Positions 32,900-41,273 of a stretch of 46,817 nt of DNA are shown piece after piece (positions within the stretch are counted from its first letter, which is position 1; every line of letters begins with the position of its first letter). A program made the position numbers and the translations under genes. Source of the stretch: Sandaracinaceae bacterium (lineage in GTDB: Bacteria; Myxococcota_A; Polyangia; Polyangiales; Houyiibacteriaceae); the NCBI GenBank assembly GCA_012514415.1, contig JAAZAH010000272.1:1-46817 (forward strand). Direction: 5' to 3'. The notes under the pieces are model-generated. The model was not told the DNA's origin and ran no database searches. It was given only the letters and a program-made list of their open reading frames with translations.

Positions 32900-33688
32900 G
32901 TGCCTAAGAACGCCCTCTCGCGCCTCGCGATGCCCATCGCGATGGTGCTTCTCATCGCCTTCGCCACCGCCCCGCCTCGCGCCCTCGCGAACGATCCCTA
33001 TGAGTGCATCGACGATCTCAGCGAGTACGAGATCGACTATCGCCTCCGCTGGATCGAGCGCCATTTTGCCGAGCACGAACGCTATTCCAAGATTTGGTGG
33101 TGGGGCTGGCTTTCCGTGATGGGCGCCGCGGCCATTTCGCACGCTGTCGCCTTCTTCGCGATCCCCGATCAGCCCACGCAGAACGAGTATCGGATGCTCC
33201 GGGAGCGCATGTTCATCAATGCGGTAGGCGCGACCTTCACCACCGGTCAGATGAGTATCCTCGCAATGACGTCGGCGCATGCACCGCGAAAGCTCCGGAA
33301 GATGCCCGCGAATACGGTCGAGGAAAAGCGCACCAAACTTCACCGCGCCGTTACGCTCCTCGAGCGCTCTTCGGAGCGGCAGATCCTAGGAAAAGGGGCG
33401 CATGCACACGCGGCGGGCATCGGATGGGCCATCGGCACAGGCACCTATCTCACGGTTCGTGATCACGATGCGCTTACGCTTGCCCAAGCGTTCGTCCTCC
33501 CGCTGGTCGTCGTGCAGGGGCGAATCTTCACCCAGCCGCGCGCGGCAATTCGCGCCTATGAGCAGTACCGCGTCATCGGCTGTTTTGGTCGCGAGGGCTT
33601 TGCGCTCCCCCCACTCCGCACTGTGAAGCGGGCGGATTGGGATATCACGCCGGGCCTAGGGAGCCTCTTCTTCACGGTGAATTTTTAG
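32900..33688 (+). CDS. Exported/membrane protein of unknown function
   Basis: The 262-residue product starts with GTG 32900 (or ATG 32930) and has a signal-like segment ending near PRALA, followed by a Cys-containing segment. It has one or two later hydrophobic helices (WWWGWLSVMGAAAISHAVAFFAI; GIGWAIGTGTYLTV) and an amphipathic helix. Its final residues (GLGSLFFTVNF) end in Phe, as many outer-membrane-associated proteins do. I do not recognise the family. It follows the transglutaminase-like gene closely, so it may be its partner. Its end overlaps the convergent glmU gene by 17 bp. Confidence 0.7.
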   Translation: MPKNALSRLAMPIAMVLLIAFATAPPRALANDPYECIDDLSEYEIDYRLRWIERHFAEHERYSKIWWWGWLSVMGAAAISHAVAFFAIPDQPTQNEYRMLRERMFINAVGATFTTGQMSILAMTSAHAPRKLRKMPANTVEEKRTKLHRAVTLLERSSERQILGKGAHAHAAGIGWAIGTGTYLTVRDHDALTLAQAFVLPLVVVQGRIFTQPRAAIRAYEQYRVIGCFGREGFALPPLRTVKRADWDITPGLGSLFFTVNF

Positions 33689-35063
33689 CGGAGTCGTTGC
33701 GTCGCCTAAGTCGAGCCGCGAAACCCTCGCGATTTTCTTGTTTGGCGCGCGCGATGGCGAGCGCATCGTCGGGGACGTCGCGAGTGACCGTCGTCCCCGA
33801 TGCCACGTACGCGCCTTTCCCGACGCGAACTGGAGCGACAAGCTGCGAGTCACTGCCGATGAAGGCGCCATCACCGATCACGGTCGTCTGTTTCCTCGCG
33901 CCGTCGTAATTGCAGAAGATCGTCCCTGCGCCGATGTTCACGCCCTCGCCGATCTCCCCGTCGCCGACATAACTTAGGTGGTTGACCTTCGAGCCCTTGC
34001 CGAGAAGCGTCTTCTTGGTCTCACAGAAGTTGCCGATCTTCCCGCCTTCGCCGATCTCGGTTTCGGGTCGAAGGTGGCTGAATGGGCCGATTTCGGCGCG
34101 CTCACCGATCACACTTTTTTCGGCCACCGTATAGGGCTTGATGTAGGCGTCGGCGAGGACCTCGACGTCAAGAAGGATGCTGCCTGAGTCGATCTTGGCG
34201 CCGCTCCGGACGATGGTTCGCCCGCGCAGCTCGACGTTCGCACCAAGCTCCGCGCCACCTTCGACCTCGCACTCGGCCGAGACGAAGACGGTCTCGGGGA
34301 GCCGCATCTTCACCCCCTCGCGCATGAGACGCTCTCGGCGCTCACGAAGGAGCACGGTCTCGGCGCGTGAAAGCTCGAGAGGATCGTTGACACCGAGGAG
34401 GCGATCGATGGGATGACTCAAACTGGCGGCGCCGCCTTCGGCCATTCCAACGATATCGGTGAGGTAATACTCGCCTTGGGCGTTTTCGTTTGACAGCGCC
34501 GCGATCGCCCGCCGCAAAAAGGGGATCGAGGCGAGATAAACACCCGGATTGACCTCCGAGATCGCCCTTTCGGATTCCGAGCAGTCTTTCTCTTCGCGGA
34601 TCCCAACCACCCGACCCGACGCATCGCGGAGGATGCGGCCATAGCCATGAGGGTTGTCGATCGTTGAGGTGAGCAGGGCGAGCTCGGCGCGAATTTCAAG
34701 AAGCGAGCGAAGTGCCTCCGCTTCGATGAGCGGACAGTCGCCGTTGATGATCAGCGCTCGATCCGTCTCGTCTCCAATCAAGGGAAGCGCGGCTCGTACG
34801 GCATCCCCTGTGCCAAGCTGCTTCTGCTGAACGGCTGTCCGAACGTGCTCGCCATAGAGGCGCCGCAGCTCGGCCTCGACCTCGTCTCGGCCATGCCCGA
34901 CGACGACGATGATCTCGTCCACGCCGGACGAGCGTGTCGCGTCGACCACCCATGCGATCATGCTCCGCTCGAGAAGCTCATGGAGTACCTTGGGGCGCGC
35001 GGAGCGCATCCGCTTCCCCTGACCTGCGGCGAGGATGATTGCGACCGATTTCGCTGTGTGCAT
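33672..35063 (-). CDS. glmU: Bifunctional UDP-GlcNAc pyrophosphorylase / glucosamine-1-phosphate acetyltransferase
   Basis: The 463-residue enzyme catalyses the last two steps of UDP-GlcNAc synthesis for peptidoglycan and lipopolysaccharide. The N-terminal uridyltransferase carries LAAGQGKRMRSARPKVLHEL (11-30), QLGTGDAV, INGDCPL, and the EVNPGVY-GEYYLTD motifs. The C-terminal left-handed beta-helix carries repeated hexapeptides (IGERAEIGPFSHLRP, IGNFCETKKTLLG, KVNHLSYVGD, NIGAGTIFCNYDG) with the acetyltransferase active site. It lies four bases after the ArsA-type gene on the same strand, so they form an operon. Confidence 0.96.
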   Translation of the reverse strand: MHTAKSVAIILAAGQGKRMRSARPKVLHELLERSMIAWVVDATRSSGVDEIIVVVGHGRDEVEAELRRLYGEHVRTAVQQKQLGTGDAVRAALPLIGDETDRALIINGDCPLIEAEALRSLLEIRAELALLTSTIDNPHGYGRILRDASGRVVGIREEKDCSESERAISEVNPGVYLASIPFLRRAIAALSNENAQGEYYLTDIVGMAEGGAASLSHPIDRLLGVNDPLELSRAETVLLRERRERLMREGVKMRLPETVFVSAECEVEGGAELGANVELRGRTIVRSGAKIDSGSILLDVEVLADAYIKPYTVAEKSVIGERAEIGPFSHLRPETEIGEGGKIGNFCETKKTLLGKGSKVNHLSYVGDGEIGEGVNIGAGTIFCNYDGARKQTTVIGDGAFIGSDSQLVAPVRVGKGAYVASGTTVTRDVPDDALAIARAKQENREGFAARLRRRNDSAKNSP

Positions 35064-35067
35064 GAGC

Positions 35068-36228
35068 TCAGAGTGCCGAGCTCAGCTCGCCGGTCAAGTA
35101 TTTCGACACCCGATGGAGCGCGAGGAGGTCGTGGACATCTTCCTCAAATGCCGGCACTTCGACGAAGTTCACCTCTTCACCGAGATGGTAGCGGAGGCGA
35201 TCGGTCTCGACCCGATCGGCGACCGCGCGCATCCGCTCATCGTCGAGCGCGGTGAACATCCGCTCGACCGCTTCCTCGGGCGAAAAGCGCGAGCGCTCGA
35301 GATGTGGCGCGACCATCCGCGCAAGCTCATCCGCCTCGGGTTCGGGCTCGGGAAGGAGCTCGTGGACTTGGTTCACAATCACTCCATCGCGGCGCATCCC
35401 GGCTTCTTTCAGGCGATCACTGAAGAAGACCGCCTCACGGATGGCGAGGGGGTGCGGGCTCGTCACCACGACAAAGGCGACGTCGTCGCTTCGGAGCGCT
35501 TCGGAGACCTCGGTGGCATGTGCGCGAAATCCGCCGAAGAGATCGTTCAGGCCGGCGATGAATTCGGCGACCTGTTTTAGGAACTCAGCGCCCGTGAATT
35601 TTGCGAGGCCGGAGAGGACCAATGAGGCGCCTTTGCTCAAGAGCGCACCGAAGGCGCCGCGATCGCTCGTCTCGAACGCTTGGATGAACCAGCGCGTTGC
35701 CGGTGAATCGATGGTGCCGATGAGACGTTCAGGAGCGTCCAGGAAATCGAGCGCATTCGCTGTGGGGGGCGTGTCGAGGACGATGAGATCCCAAGAGGGA
35801 TCTTTCCGCACTTCGAAGAGCTTCTCCATCGCCATGTACTCCTGCGTCCCAGCGAGGGAGTTGCTCACATATTGGTAGATCTCGTTATTGAGGATGCGAT
35901 CGCGCGATTCCGCATCCGAGGCGAGATTGTGAATCAGCTGATCGAAGGTCTTTTTCGTATCCAGCATCATCGCCGAGAGCGAACCCTTCAATTCGAGCCC
36001 GTGAGCGGCGAAGAGCTCTTTCGGCACCTCTTGCTCGCTCGTCGTCATCTCGCTGAGACCGAGGCTATTGGCTAGGCGCCGGGCAGGATCGATGGTGAGG
36101 CAGAGGACGCGTCTTCCCTCGAGCGCGGCGTGGACCGCGAGCGCCGCGGCGCTGGTGGTTTTCCCGACGCCGCCGCTCCCGACGGTGACGACGACACGAT
36201 GCGAACGAAGGATCTCGAGGAGACTCAT
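35068..36228 (-). CDS. ArsA/Get3-family ATPase
   Basis: The 386-residue protein (from ATG 36228; an ATG at 36246 would add six residues) has a deviant Walker A GSGGVGKTT, the switch LTIDPARRL, and LDTPPTANALDFLDAP. These are features of ArsA/TRC40 P-loop ATPases. A single ATPase unit, as in Get3-like or deltaproteobacterial ArsA-like proteins, rather than the duplicated arsenite pump subunit, makes arsenic transport unlikely; no ArsB or ArsR is nearby. A role in tail-anchored-protein or other client handling is possible but unproven. The gene runs directly into glmU. Confidence 0.88.
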   Translation of the reverse strand: MSLLEILRSHRVVVTVGSGGVGKTTSAAALAVHAALEGRRVLCLTIDPARRLANSLGLSEMTTSEQEVPKELFAAHGLELKGSLSAMMLDTKKTFDQLIHNLASDAESRDRILNNEIYQYVSNSLAGTQEYMAMEKLFEVRKDPSWDLIVLDTPPTANALDFLDAPERLIGTIDSPATRWFIQAFETSDRGAFGALLSKGASLVLSGLAKFTGAEFLKQVAEFIAGLNDLFGGFRAHATEVSEALRSDDVAFVVVTSPHPLAIREAVFFSDRLKEAGMRRDGVIVNQVHELLPEPEPEADELARMVAPHLERSRFSPEEAVERMFTALDDERMRAVADRVETDRLRYHLGEEVNFVEVPAFEEDVHDLLALHRVSKYLTGELSSAL

Positions 36229-36383
36229 GACGGCGCACCGTAGCATATATGGGGGTTCGTTCCCCTCCGAAGCGGGGCGGCGCCCACGAGAGACAAAATG
36301 AGCTGCAAAAAATTTGGAGGGTTAGATAAGGAAACGTATTCTTATGTCCTACATCGGATCCCCGTCCTCAAAAAGGCAGTGAA

Positions 36384-36758
36384 ATGAAGAGAATCATCCA
36401 AGAACGACGTGGAAAGCGCAGCGAAGAGTGCGCGATGGCCCTTCGATATCAGCTTGAGTACAGTCGCGAGCGTGGCCGTCTGGACGCCCTCGTTGTGGCG
36501 GACGATGGCGGACTCCTCGTCGCAAGCGCAGGTGCGGAGGGGCTCTGCGAAGAACTTGGCGCCATGGCCCAAGCCTTCGGGCAGACCTTCATTCCGCCCC
36601 ACGATCTGCCGAGCCTTGAAGGAGGCGAGATCGCCATTCGTCCGCTTCGCATTTGCGGCGAACAGTTCTACCTCGCCTCGCTGGGCGGCGGCGTCGCGCG
36701 CGATGCGATTCTCGAGCGGACAAAGCTCGGCATCAAGCGCATCCTCGACACAAATTGA
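36384..36758 (+). CDS. Small roadblock/LC7-like protein
   Basis: The 124-residue protein has a basic N-terminus (about 1-20), a helix, and then LDALVVADDGGLLVASAGAEGLCEELGAMA, a pattern like the strand-turn-strand core of roadblock/LC7 domains. These dimerise and regulate small GTPases such as MglA or PilM-type machines in bacteria. The following RICGEQFYLASLGG and a helical end fit this fold. No GTPase gene is adjacent. Assignment is by fold resemblance only. AAGG precedes the ATG, and hemC converges from the other side after 75 bp. Confidence 0.65.
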   Translation: MKRIIQERRGKRSEECAMALRYQLEYSRERGRLDALVVADDGGLLVASAGAEGLCEELGAMAQAFGQTFIPPHDLPSLEGGEIAIRPLRICGEQFYLASLGGGVARDAILERTKLGIKRILDTN

Positions 36759-36833
36759 GCCTCAAACGAGGCGTGCGGAATGGCCATCTTTCTTCGGGCT
36801 CGGTCCGTTCGCCGGGCGTTGAGATAGGCGCAC

Positions 36834-37829
36834 TCAGCGGGGGCGAAAACGCTCGTCGAGGGCGGCCTCGCGTTCTTTGACCGCTGCCTCCGCCTTGCGC
36901 ATGAGCGAAGGAGCGCCGGCCTCAATCAGCTTCTCTGCGAGCTTTTCGCCGAGCAGGCGCGCGGCCTCCACCGGATCCTCTCCGAGCGCGGTTTCAAGGC
37001 TCGCGCGGAGCGATTGACCACCGACGAGATCGCCGACATAGCCGTCGATGCGAAGCACACCTCGCGCTTCATCGAGCCGGGCATGCCCGGCGATCGCTGC
37101 GCGGCAGCTCCCTTCGATACGCCGCAGAAAACGGCGCTCGGCTTCGGTGACGATGCGCGTGCCTGGACATTCGAGCGGAGCGAGAAGCTCAAGCACGTCG
37201 CTTCGGTCGACGGCCGCCTCGATCCCAAGCGTACCTTGTCCCACGGCGGGAAGGGAGAACTCGACGGGTAGGGCGACGAATTTTCGCTCGCGGTCCAGCT
37301 CGAGCCGTCGGATGCCCGCGGCCGCGAGGATGATGGCGTCGAACTCGCCTGCGTCGAGGCGCGAAAGCCGGGTCTGCACATTGCCGCGGAGGGTCCGAAT
37401 CTGCAAATCCGGCCGGCGCTCACGGAGCTGCGCCTCGCGCCGAAGTGAGGTGGTCCCCACAACCGCGCCCTCGGGTAGCGCATCGAAATCGCGCCCATCC
37501 GGCGTGATCAACAGATCGCGCGGATCTTCGCGCTTCGGAAAGCAGACGAGATCAAAGCCTTCCGGAAGATCGGTGTCGCCAGGAACGTCCTTGAGCGAGT
37601 GGACCGCGATGTCGGCCTTTCCCTCGACGACGAGAGCCTCGACTTCGCTGACGAAGAGCCCTTTCCCCCCGATCGCTGCGAGCGGGCGACTCGTCTCTTT
37701 ATCGCCGCGCGTCTCGACCGTGACTTCTTCGATCTCGAGTTCGGGCCGGCGCTTCTTCAGCTCTCCGGCGATGTAGCGGGTCTGAGTGAGAGCGAGCGCG
37801 CTCCTGCGGGTGGCGATGCGCAACTTCAT
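36834..37829 (-). CDS. hemC: Porphobilinogen deaminase (hydroxymethylbilane synthase)
   Basis: The 331-residue enzyme polymerises four porphobilinogens into hydroxymethylbilane. It has the opening RIATRRSALALTQT, VHSLKDVP with the catalytic Asp81, GTTSLRR, LRGNVQTRL, VGQGTLGIE and the cofactor loop RIEGSCRAAIAG, in which Cys242 covalently carries the dipyrromethane cofactor. The loop is usually GGCxxPI, so Ser-Cys-Arg-Ala is a slight variant. Its ATG overlaps the hemA stop (ATGA), so hemA and hemC are translated together; it is the last gene of the haem operon. It is about 20 residues longer than usual at the C-terminus. Confidence 0.95.
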   Translation of the reverse strand: MKLRIATRRSALALTQTRYIAGELKKRRPELEIEEVTVETRGDKETSRPLAAIGGKGLFVSEVEALVVEGKADIAVHSLKDVPGDTDLPEGFDLVCFPKREDPRDLLITPDGRDFDALPEGAVVGTTSLRREAQLRERRPDLQIRTLRGNVQTRLSRLDAGEFDAIILAAAGIRRLELDRERKFVALPVEFSLPAVGQGTLGIEAAVDRSDVLELLAPLECPGTRIVTEAERRFLRRIEGSCRAAIAGHARLDEARGVLRIDGYVGDLVGGQSLRASLETALGEDPVEAARLLGEKLAEKLIEAGAPSLMRKAEAAVKEREAALDERFRPR

Positions 37830-39184
37830 CCGTGATCGCCCTCCGACGAGGCGATGCGAAGGCGCTGAAGTGCAGCAAAGGCGCCGCTCTTTTTCGGCTC
37901 GCTCACACTCTCGCCATCCTCCTCGCCTTCGTCGTTTCCTTCGACTTGGAGCGCAAAGAGGCGATGCACGGCTTCGAGAAGGGCGGGATCTTCGGCTCCA
38001 TCCTTCAACTCCTTGAGCGGCGGATGGAGGAGCTTATTGACGATGGACGCGCTCATCCGTTCGAGCAGCTTGCGATCCTCCTCGCTCACACTTGAAAGCC
38101 GCGGCAGCGTGCGGCTGAGCTCATCGCGCACGATGCGCTCGAAGCGGCTGCGAAGCGCGATGATCGTCGGTTTCACGCTTAGACCACGCTTCCACTCGAG
38201 GAAGGATTCGACCTCCTCTTCAAGGATTTTTTCAGCGGCCAAAGTCTCACGCCTCCTTTTGGCGAGGTTCTCATCCGCAACGCTCTTGAGATCGTCGACG
38301 TCGTAGAGAAAGACGCCGTCATAATCGCCGACGCGCGGATCGATATTGCGCGGCACCGCGATATCGATGAGGAAAAGTGGGCGATGTCGCCGTGCGCGGA
38401 TCACGTCGCGCATCAGGTGCTCGTCGAGGAGATATCCGTGGCTTGCGGCGGAGCTGATCACCACATCCGCCTTGAGCAATTCCTCGACGAGGGCGTCGAG
38501 GCTTCGTCCGGCTCCGTCGATCTGTCGGGCGAGTGCTTCGGCCCGCTCGACGCTTCGGTTCAGGATGACGAGGCTTGCGCCCGTCTTTGCGAGGGTCTTG
38601 GCGGCACTTTCACCCATCTCGCCCGCTCCGATGAGAAGCGCGCGTCTCCCCTCGAGCTGGCCAAAGATTTTCTCAGCGAGCTCACACGCGATCGAGCTCA
38701 CACTGACCGTCCCTTCGGCGATGGCGGTCTCGGAACGGACGCGTTTGGCCGCAGCAAAACCCGAGGTAAAGAGGCGCGAGAGGAAGGGCCCGACGGCTTT
38801 GACCTCGGTCGCCGCGTCGAAAGCTTCCTTGAGCTGACCGAGGATCTGCGGCTCTCCGACGACGAGCGAGTCGAGGCTTGAGGCGACCCGAAACGTATGA
38901 TGAACCGCATCGCGGGAGCGCTTTTCGTAAAGATGCGGGAGAAGATCGTCTCCGCCGCGATTGAGGAGGTACGAGCGCGCCTTTTCGACGCCGGCAGGAC
39001 TGCTCAGCGCATAGAGCTCCACCCGGTTGCACGTCGAGACGAGGACCGCCTCGCGAATCTCTTCGCTCTCCAATAAGCGCCTCAGCTCCTCTCCGACCGA
39101 CTGAATCGATGTCGAGAGCCGCTCGCGCTGCTCGACCTTCGCTGTATGATGTGAGAGGCCGAGGACAAAGAGCTCATCGCTCAT
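37826..39184 (-). CDS. hemA: Glutamyl-tRNA reductase
   Basis: The start is ATG 39184, which gives MSDELFVLGLSHHTAKVEQRERLS, the normal HemA N-terminus; the open frame extends further upstream but over hemX. The 452-residue enzyme reduces glutamyl-tRNA to glutamate-1-semialdehyde in the C5 tetrapyrrole route. It has STCNRVELYA with the catalytic Cys, the SLVVGEPQILGQ segment, the NADPH-binding GAGEMGESAAKTL, and a long helical dimerisation domain. The acidic C-terminal tail is longer than in many HemA proteins. Its start overlaps the hemX stop by four bases, and its stop overlaps the hemC start. Confidence 0.96.
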   Translation of the reverse strand: MSDELFVLGLSHHTAKVEQRERLSTSIQSVGEELRRLLESEEIREAVLVSTCNRVELYALSSPAGVEKARSYLLNRGGDDLLPHLYEKRSRDAVHHTFRVASSLDSLVVGEPQILGQLKEAFDAATEVKAVGPFLSRLFTSGFAAAKRVRSETAIAEGTVSVSSIACELAEKIFGQLEGRRALLIGAGEMGESAAKTLAKTGASLVILNRSVERAEALARQIDGAGRSLDALVEELLKADVVISSAASHGYLLDEHLMRDVIRARRHRPLFLIDIAVPRNIDPRVGDYDGVFLYDVDDLKSVADENLAKRRRETLAAEKILEEEVESFLEWKRGLSVKPTIIALRSRFERIVRDELSRTLPRLSSVSEEDRKLLERMSASIVNKLLHPPLKELKDGAEDPALLEAVHRLFALQVEGNDEGEEDGESVSEPKKSGAFAALQRLRIASSEGDHG

Positions 39185-39984
39185 ACGCCTCCTCCAATCC
39201 TGAGGGCGTATGCGGCGAGCACCGACACCCCGCACGCGAAGCCGATGAGCGTGCCGAGCGCCGCGCGTTTTCCGCGATAGCCTCCGACGAGGCGAAGCAC
39301 GAGCACAAAAGCGAAGACGATCCAAGTGAGGATCCCGATGGTTTGGGTTGAGCCCCAAAACGCGCCACTTCCCGCGCGTGTGATGAATACCGCGCCGGTG
39401 ATGACGCCTGCGGTGAGAAGGGGAAAACCGATCTGCGAGGCGCGCGCGCTCACGTTATCGAGCACCTCGAGGCTCGGAAGCTGCTGGAAGGCGCCGACGA
39501 TGCGCTTTTTTCGAAGGAGATGCTCCTGCACGATGTACGCAAGGGCCGCCGCTGCGGCGAGCGTAAACGCGATGAGTCCCGAGACGTTGAAGGCGATGTG
39601 CACTTGAAGGAGGGCGGAGGCGACCCGCTCGGGGACCTCCGCGACGCCGCGAATGAGCGCCGCTCCCAAGAGGAAGACGAGCGTGATCGGGATGATGAAG
39701 ATGCCGAGTGAGGGGATCTTCTTCCGCTGCTGAATGAGCAGAAGCGCCACGATGACGCCAAGACTGAGCGCAGCGAGCGAACCGTTCAGATCGGCAAGTG
39801 GAGAATGCCTATGTATGTAGTACTCGAATGCGATGTATGCGAGATGAGCGCAAGCGGCGCCGCCAACGAGGATGGCTGAAAGTTTTCTCGCACCGCGATA
39901 CGGACGAAAGACGCTCGCGAGCTCGAGAGTCCACGCCGTCAGGTAGAGCGCGATGGTGATGATGAAGAAGGCAGATACCCACAT
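39181..39984 (-). CDS. HemX/CcsA-type cytochrome c assembly membrane protein
   Basis: The 267-residue product has about eight membrane helices and the CcsA/HemX order, including LLQVHIAFNVSGLIAFTLAAAAALAYIVQEHLLRKK (conserved His in the second half) and a SGAFWGSTQTIGILTW segment where CcsA has WGxDxKE. The tryptophan motif is therefore shortened, as in HemX proteins. HemX of Bacillus affects HemA levels; CcsA handles haem for cytochrome c. Position directly before hemA, overlapping its start, supports the HemX role. Confidence 0.85.
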   Translation of the reverse strand: MWVSAFFIITIALYLTAWTLELASVFRPYRGARKLSAILVGGAACAHLAYIAFEYYIHRHSPLADLNGSLAALSLGVIVALLLIQQRKKIPSLGIFIIPITLVFLLGAALIRGVAEVPERVASALLQVHIAFNVSGLIAFTLAAAAALAYIVQEHLLRKKRIVGAFQQLPSLEVLDNVSARASQIGFPLLTAGVITGAVFITRAGSGAFWGSTQTIGILTWIVFAFVLVLRLVGGYRGKRAALGTLIGFACGVSVLAAYALRIGGGV

Positions 39985-39992
39985 GGCGGGTT

Positions 39993-40388
39993 TCAGGAGA
40001 TGACGAGATGGCGTGCGAGCGCTTCGAGCCCATCTTTAGGCGTGATCTGGCTTAGGGTTCGACGGGCCGATTCCGCAAGCCCCGGATCGGTACTGCCTGC
40101 GAGCCTCCCGATGAAGCCTTCGACGACTTCATAGGCGGACTCGCCGAGGATGACCGAGCCAGGATCGTGCTCACCTCCCTCGCCCTCGATTTCTTGGATG
40201 GACTTCACTTTTCCAAGCCAAGCTTTTTCATCGCCGCCACCGGCCACCTCTTGGACGAGGTGCACCGCGGGTACGAGCTCGACCGCGAGGCCGTAGGGCT
40301 TAAGCGTGATGCGCTCGCCCTCGACATCGATCCGATCTTCAGTCAACCAGCGATCGATGGTCTCTTGAGAGACGAAGATGGGGCTCAT
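39993..40388 (-). CDS. Small acidic protein of unknown function at the head of the haem operon
   Basis: The ATG at 40388 has GAGG seven bases upstream. The 131-residue soluble protein has an N-terminal alpha/beta segment (IFVSQETIDRWLTEDRIDVEGERITLKP), a middle rich in Glu and Gly, and a C-terminal SAYEVVEGFIGRLAG. I do not recognise the family. It ends eight bases before hemX, so it is almost certainly co-transcribed with the haem genes, which makes a link to tetrapyrrole or redox control plausible. Confidence 0.75.
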   Translation of the reverse strand: MSPIFVSQETIDRWLTEDRIDVEGERITLKPYGLAVELVPAVHLVQEVAGGGDEKAWLGKVKSIQEIEGEGGEHDPGSVILGESAYEVVEGFIGRLAGSTDPGLAESARRTLSQITPKDGLEALARHLVIS

Positions 40389-40478
40389 GGCTCGCCTCGT
40401 TTGCGAAGGGGAAAAGGGGAAGAGGTAAGAGGAGACTAGCACGCGGCGTCCTTGGCCGGTAGCCAGCATCGAAAAGCC

Positions 40479-41273
40479 CTAGACGATGGTGTAGCCGCCA
40501 TCGACGACGAGGTTCGCACCCGTCAGATAGCTCGAGGAGGGCGAAGCGAGGAAGAGGATCGCGCTCTTGAGCTCGTCGGGGCTGCCGACGCGGCCGAGCG
40601 GGATTTGGGACGAGAGGCGGTCGACGAGCGCCTTCGGTGCCTCGGGCCGCGGAAAAGCACCGGGTGATAGGGCGTTGACGCGGATGGACTCTTTCGCCAG
40701 ATGAACGGCGGCGTGGCGCGTGAACTGAAGGAGGGCGGCTTTCGATGCGCCGTAGAACGATGGATTCTGGAGTTCGGGAGCGTCGTAGTTGAGCGGATTG
40801 GGGCTTACAATCCCATACATCGACGCGATGTGGATGACGCTTGGGGAGCCGCCGCGCGCGCGCGCTTGACGAAGATAGGGAAGGGCGGCGTGGAGGAGGC
40901 GATGGGCGGAGACGACGCTCAGCTCGATGCCTTCGATAAAATCCGCGCGCTCGGATGCGTGAAAGGCGCCTGAGCGCGGTCGGTGTGCGTTATGGACGAG
41001 GACATCGAGGCGCCCGGCTTCTTCACCCGCTTCGTGTACCGCGTCCTCGATCTTGCCCTCGTCTCGAAGATCGAAGGCGAGCGCTTTTACCCGGTAGCCC
41101 GCGCTGATGAATCGCTTCTCGAGAGCCTCGAGCCGCGCGATATCGCGTCCGCCGAGATAGACCATTGCCCCGGCCTCCGCGAGCGCCTCGCTCATGGCCT
41201 CACCGAGATAACCAGAGGCGCCCGTAATCAGCGCAACGCGACCTTCGAGGCTGAAGTACTTTTCGACGCTCAT
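40479..41273 (-). CDS. Short-chain dehydrogenase/reductase (classical SDR)
   Basis: The 264-residue enzyme has the cofactor motif TGASGYLGEAM, the structural VHNAH in place of the usual NNAG, catalytic Ser in HIASMYG, and YGASKAAL with catalytic Tyr and Lys. The closing LTGANLVVDGGY fits the family. The substrate is not clear. Its start overlaps the stop of the fused SpsF/aldo-keto reductase gene (ATGA), so it probably acts in the same pathway, likely nucleotide-sugar or nonulosonate synthesis, as SDR enzymes do in similar loci (inference). Confidence 0.9.
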   Translation of the reverse strand: MSVEKYFSLEGRVALITGASGYLGEAMSEALAEAGAMVYLGGRDIARLEALEKRFISAGYRVKALAFDLRDEGKIEDAVHEAGEEAGRLDVLVHNAHRPRSGAFHASERADFIEGIELSVVSAHRLLHAALPYLRQARARGGSPSVIHIASMYGIVSPNPLNYDAPELQNPSFYGASKAALLQFTRHAAVHLAKESIRVNALSPGAFPRPEAPKALVDRLSSQIPLGRVGSPDELKSAILFLASPSSSYLTGANLVVDGGYTIV

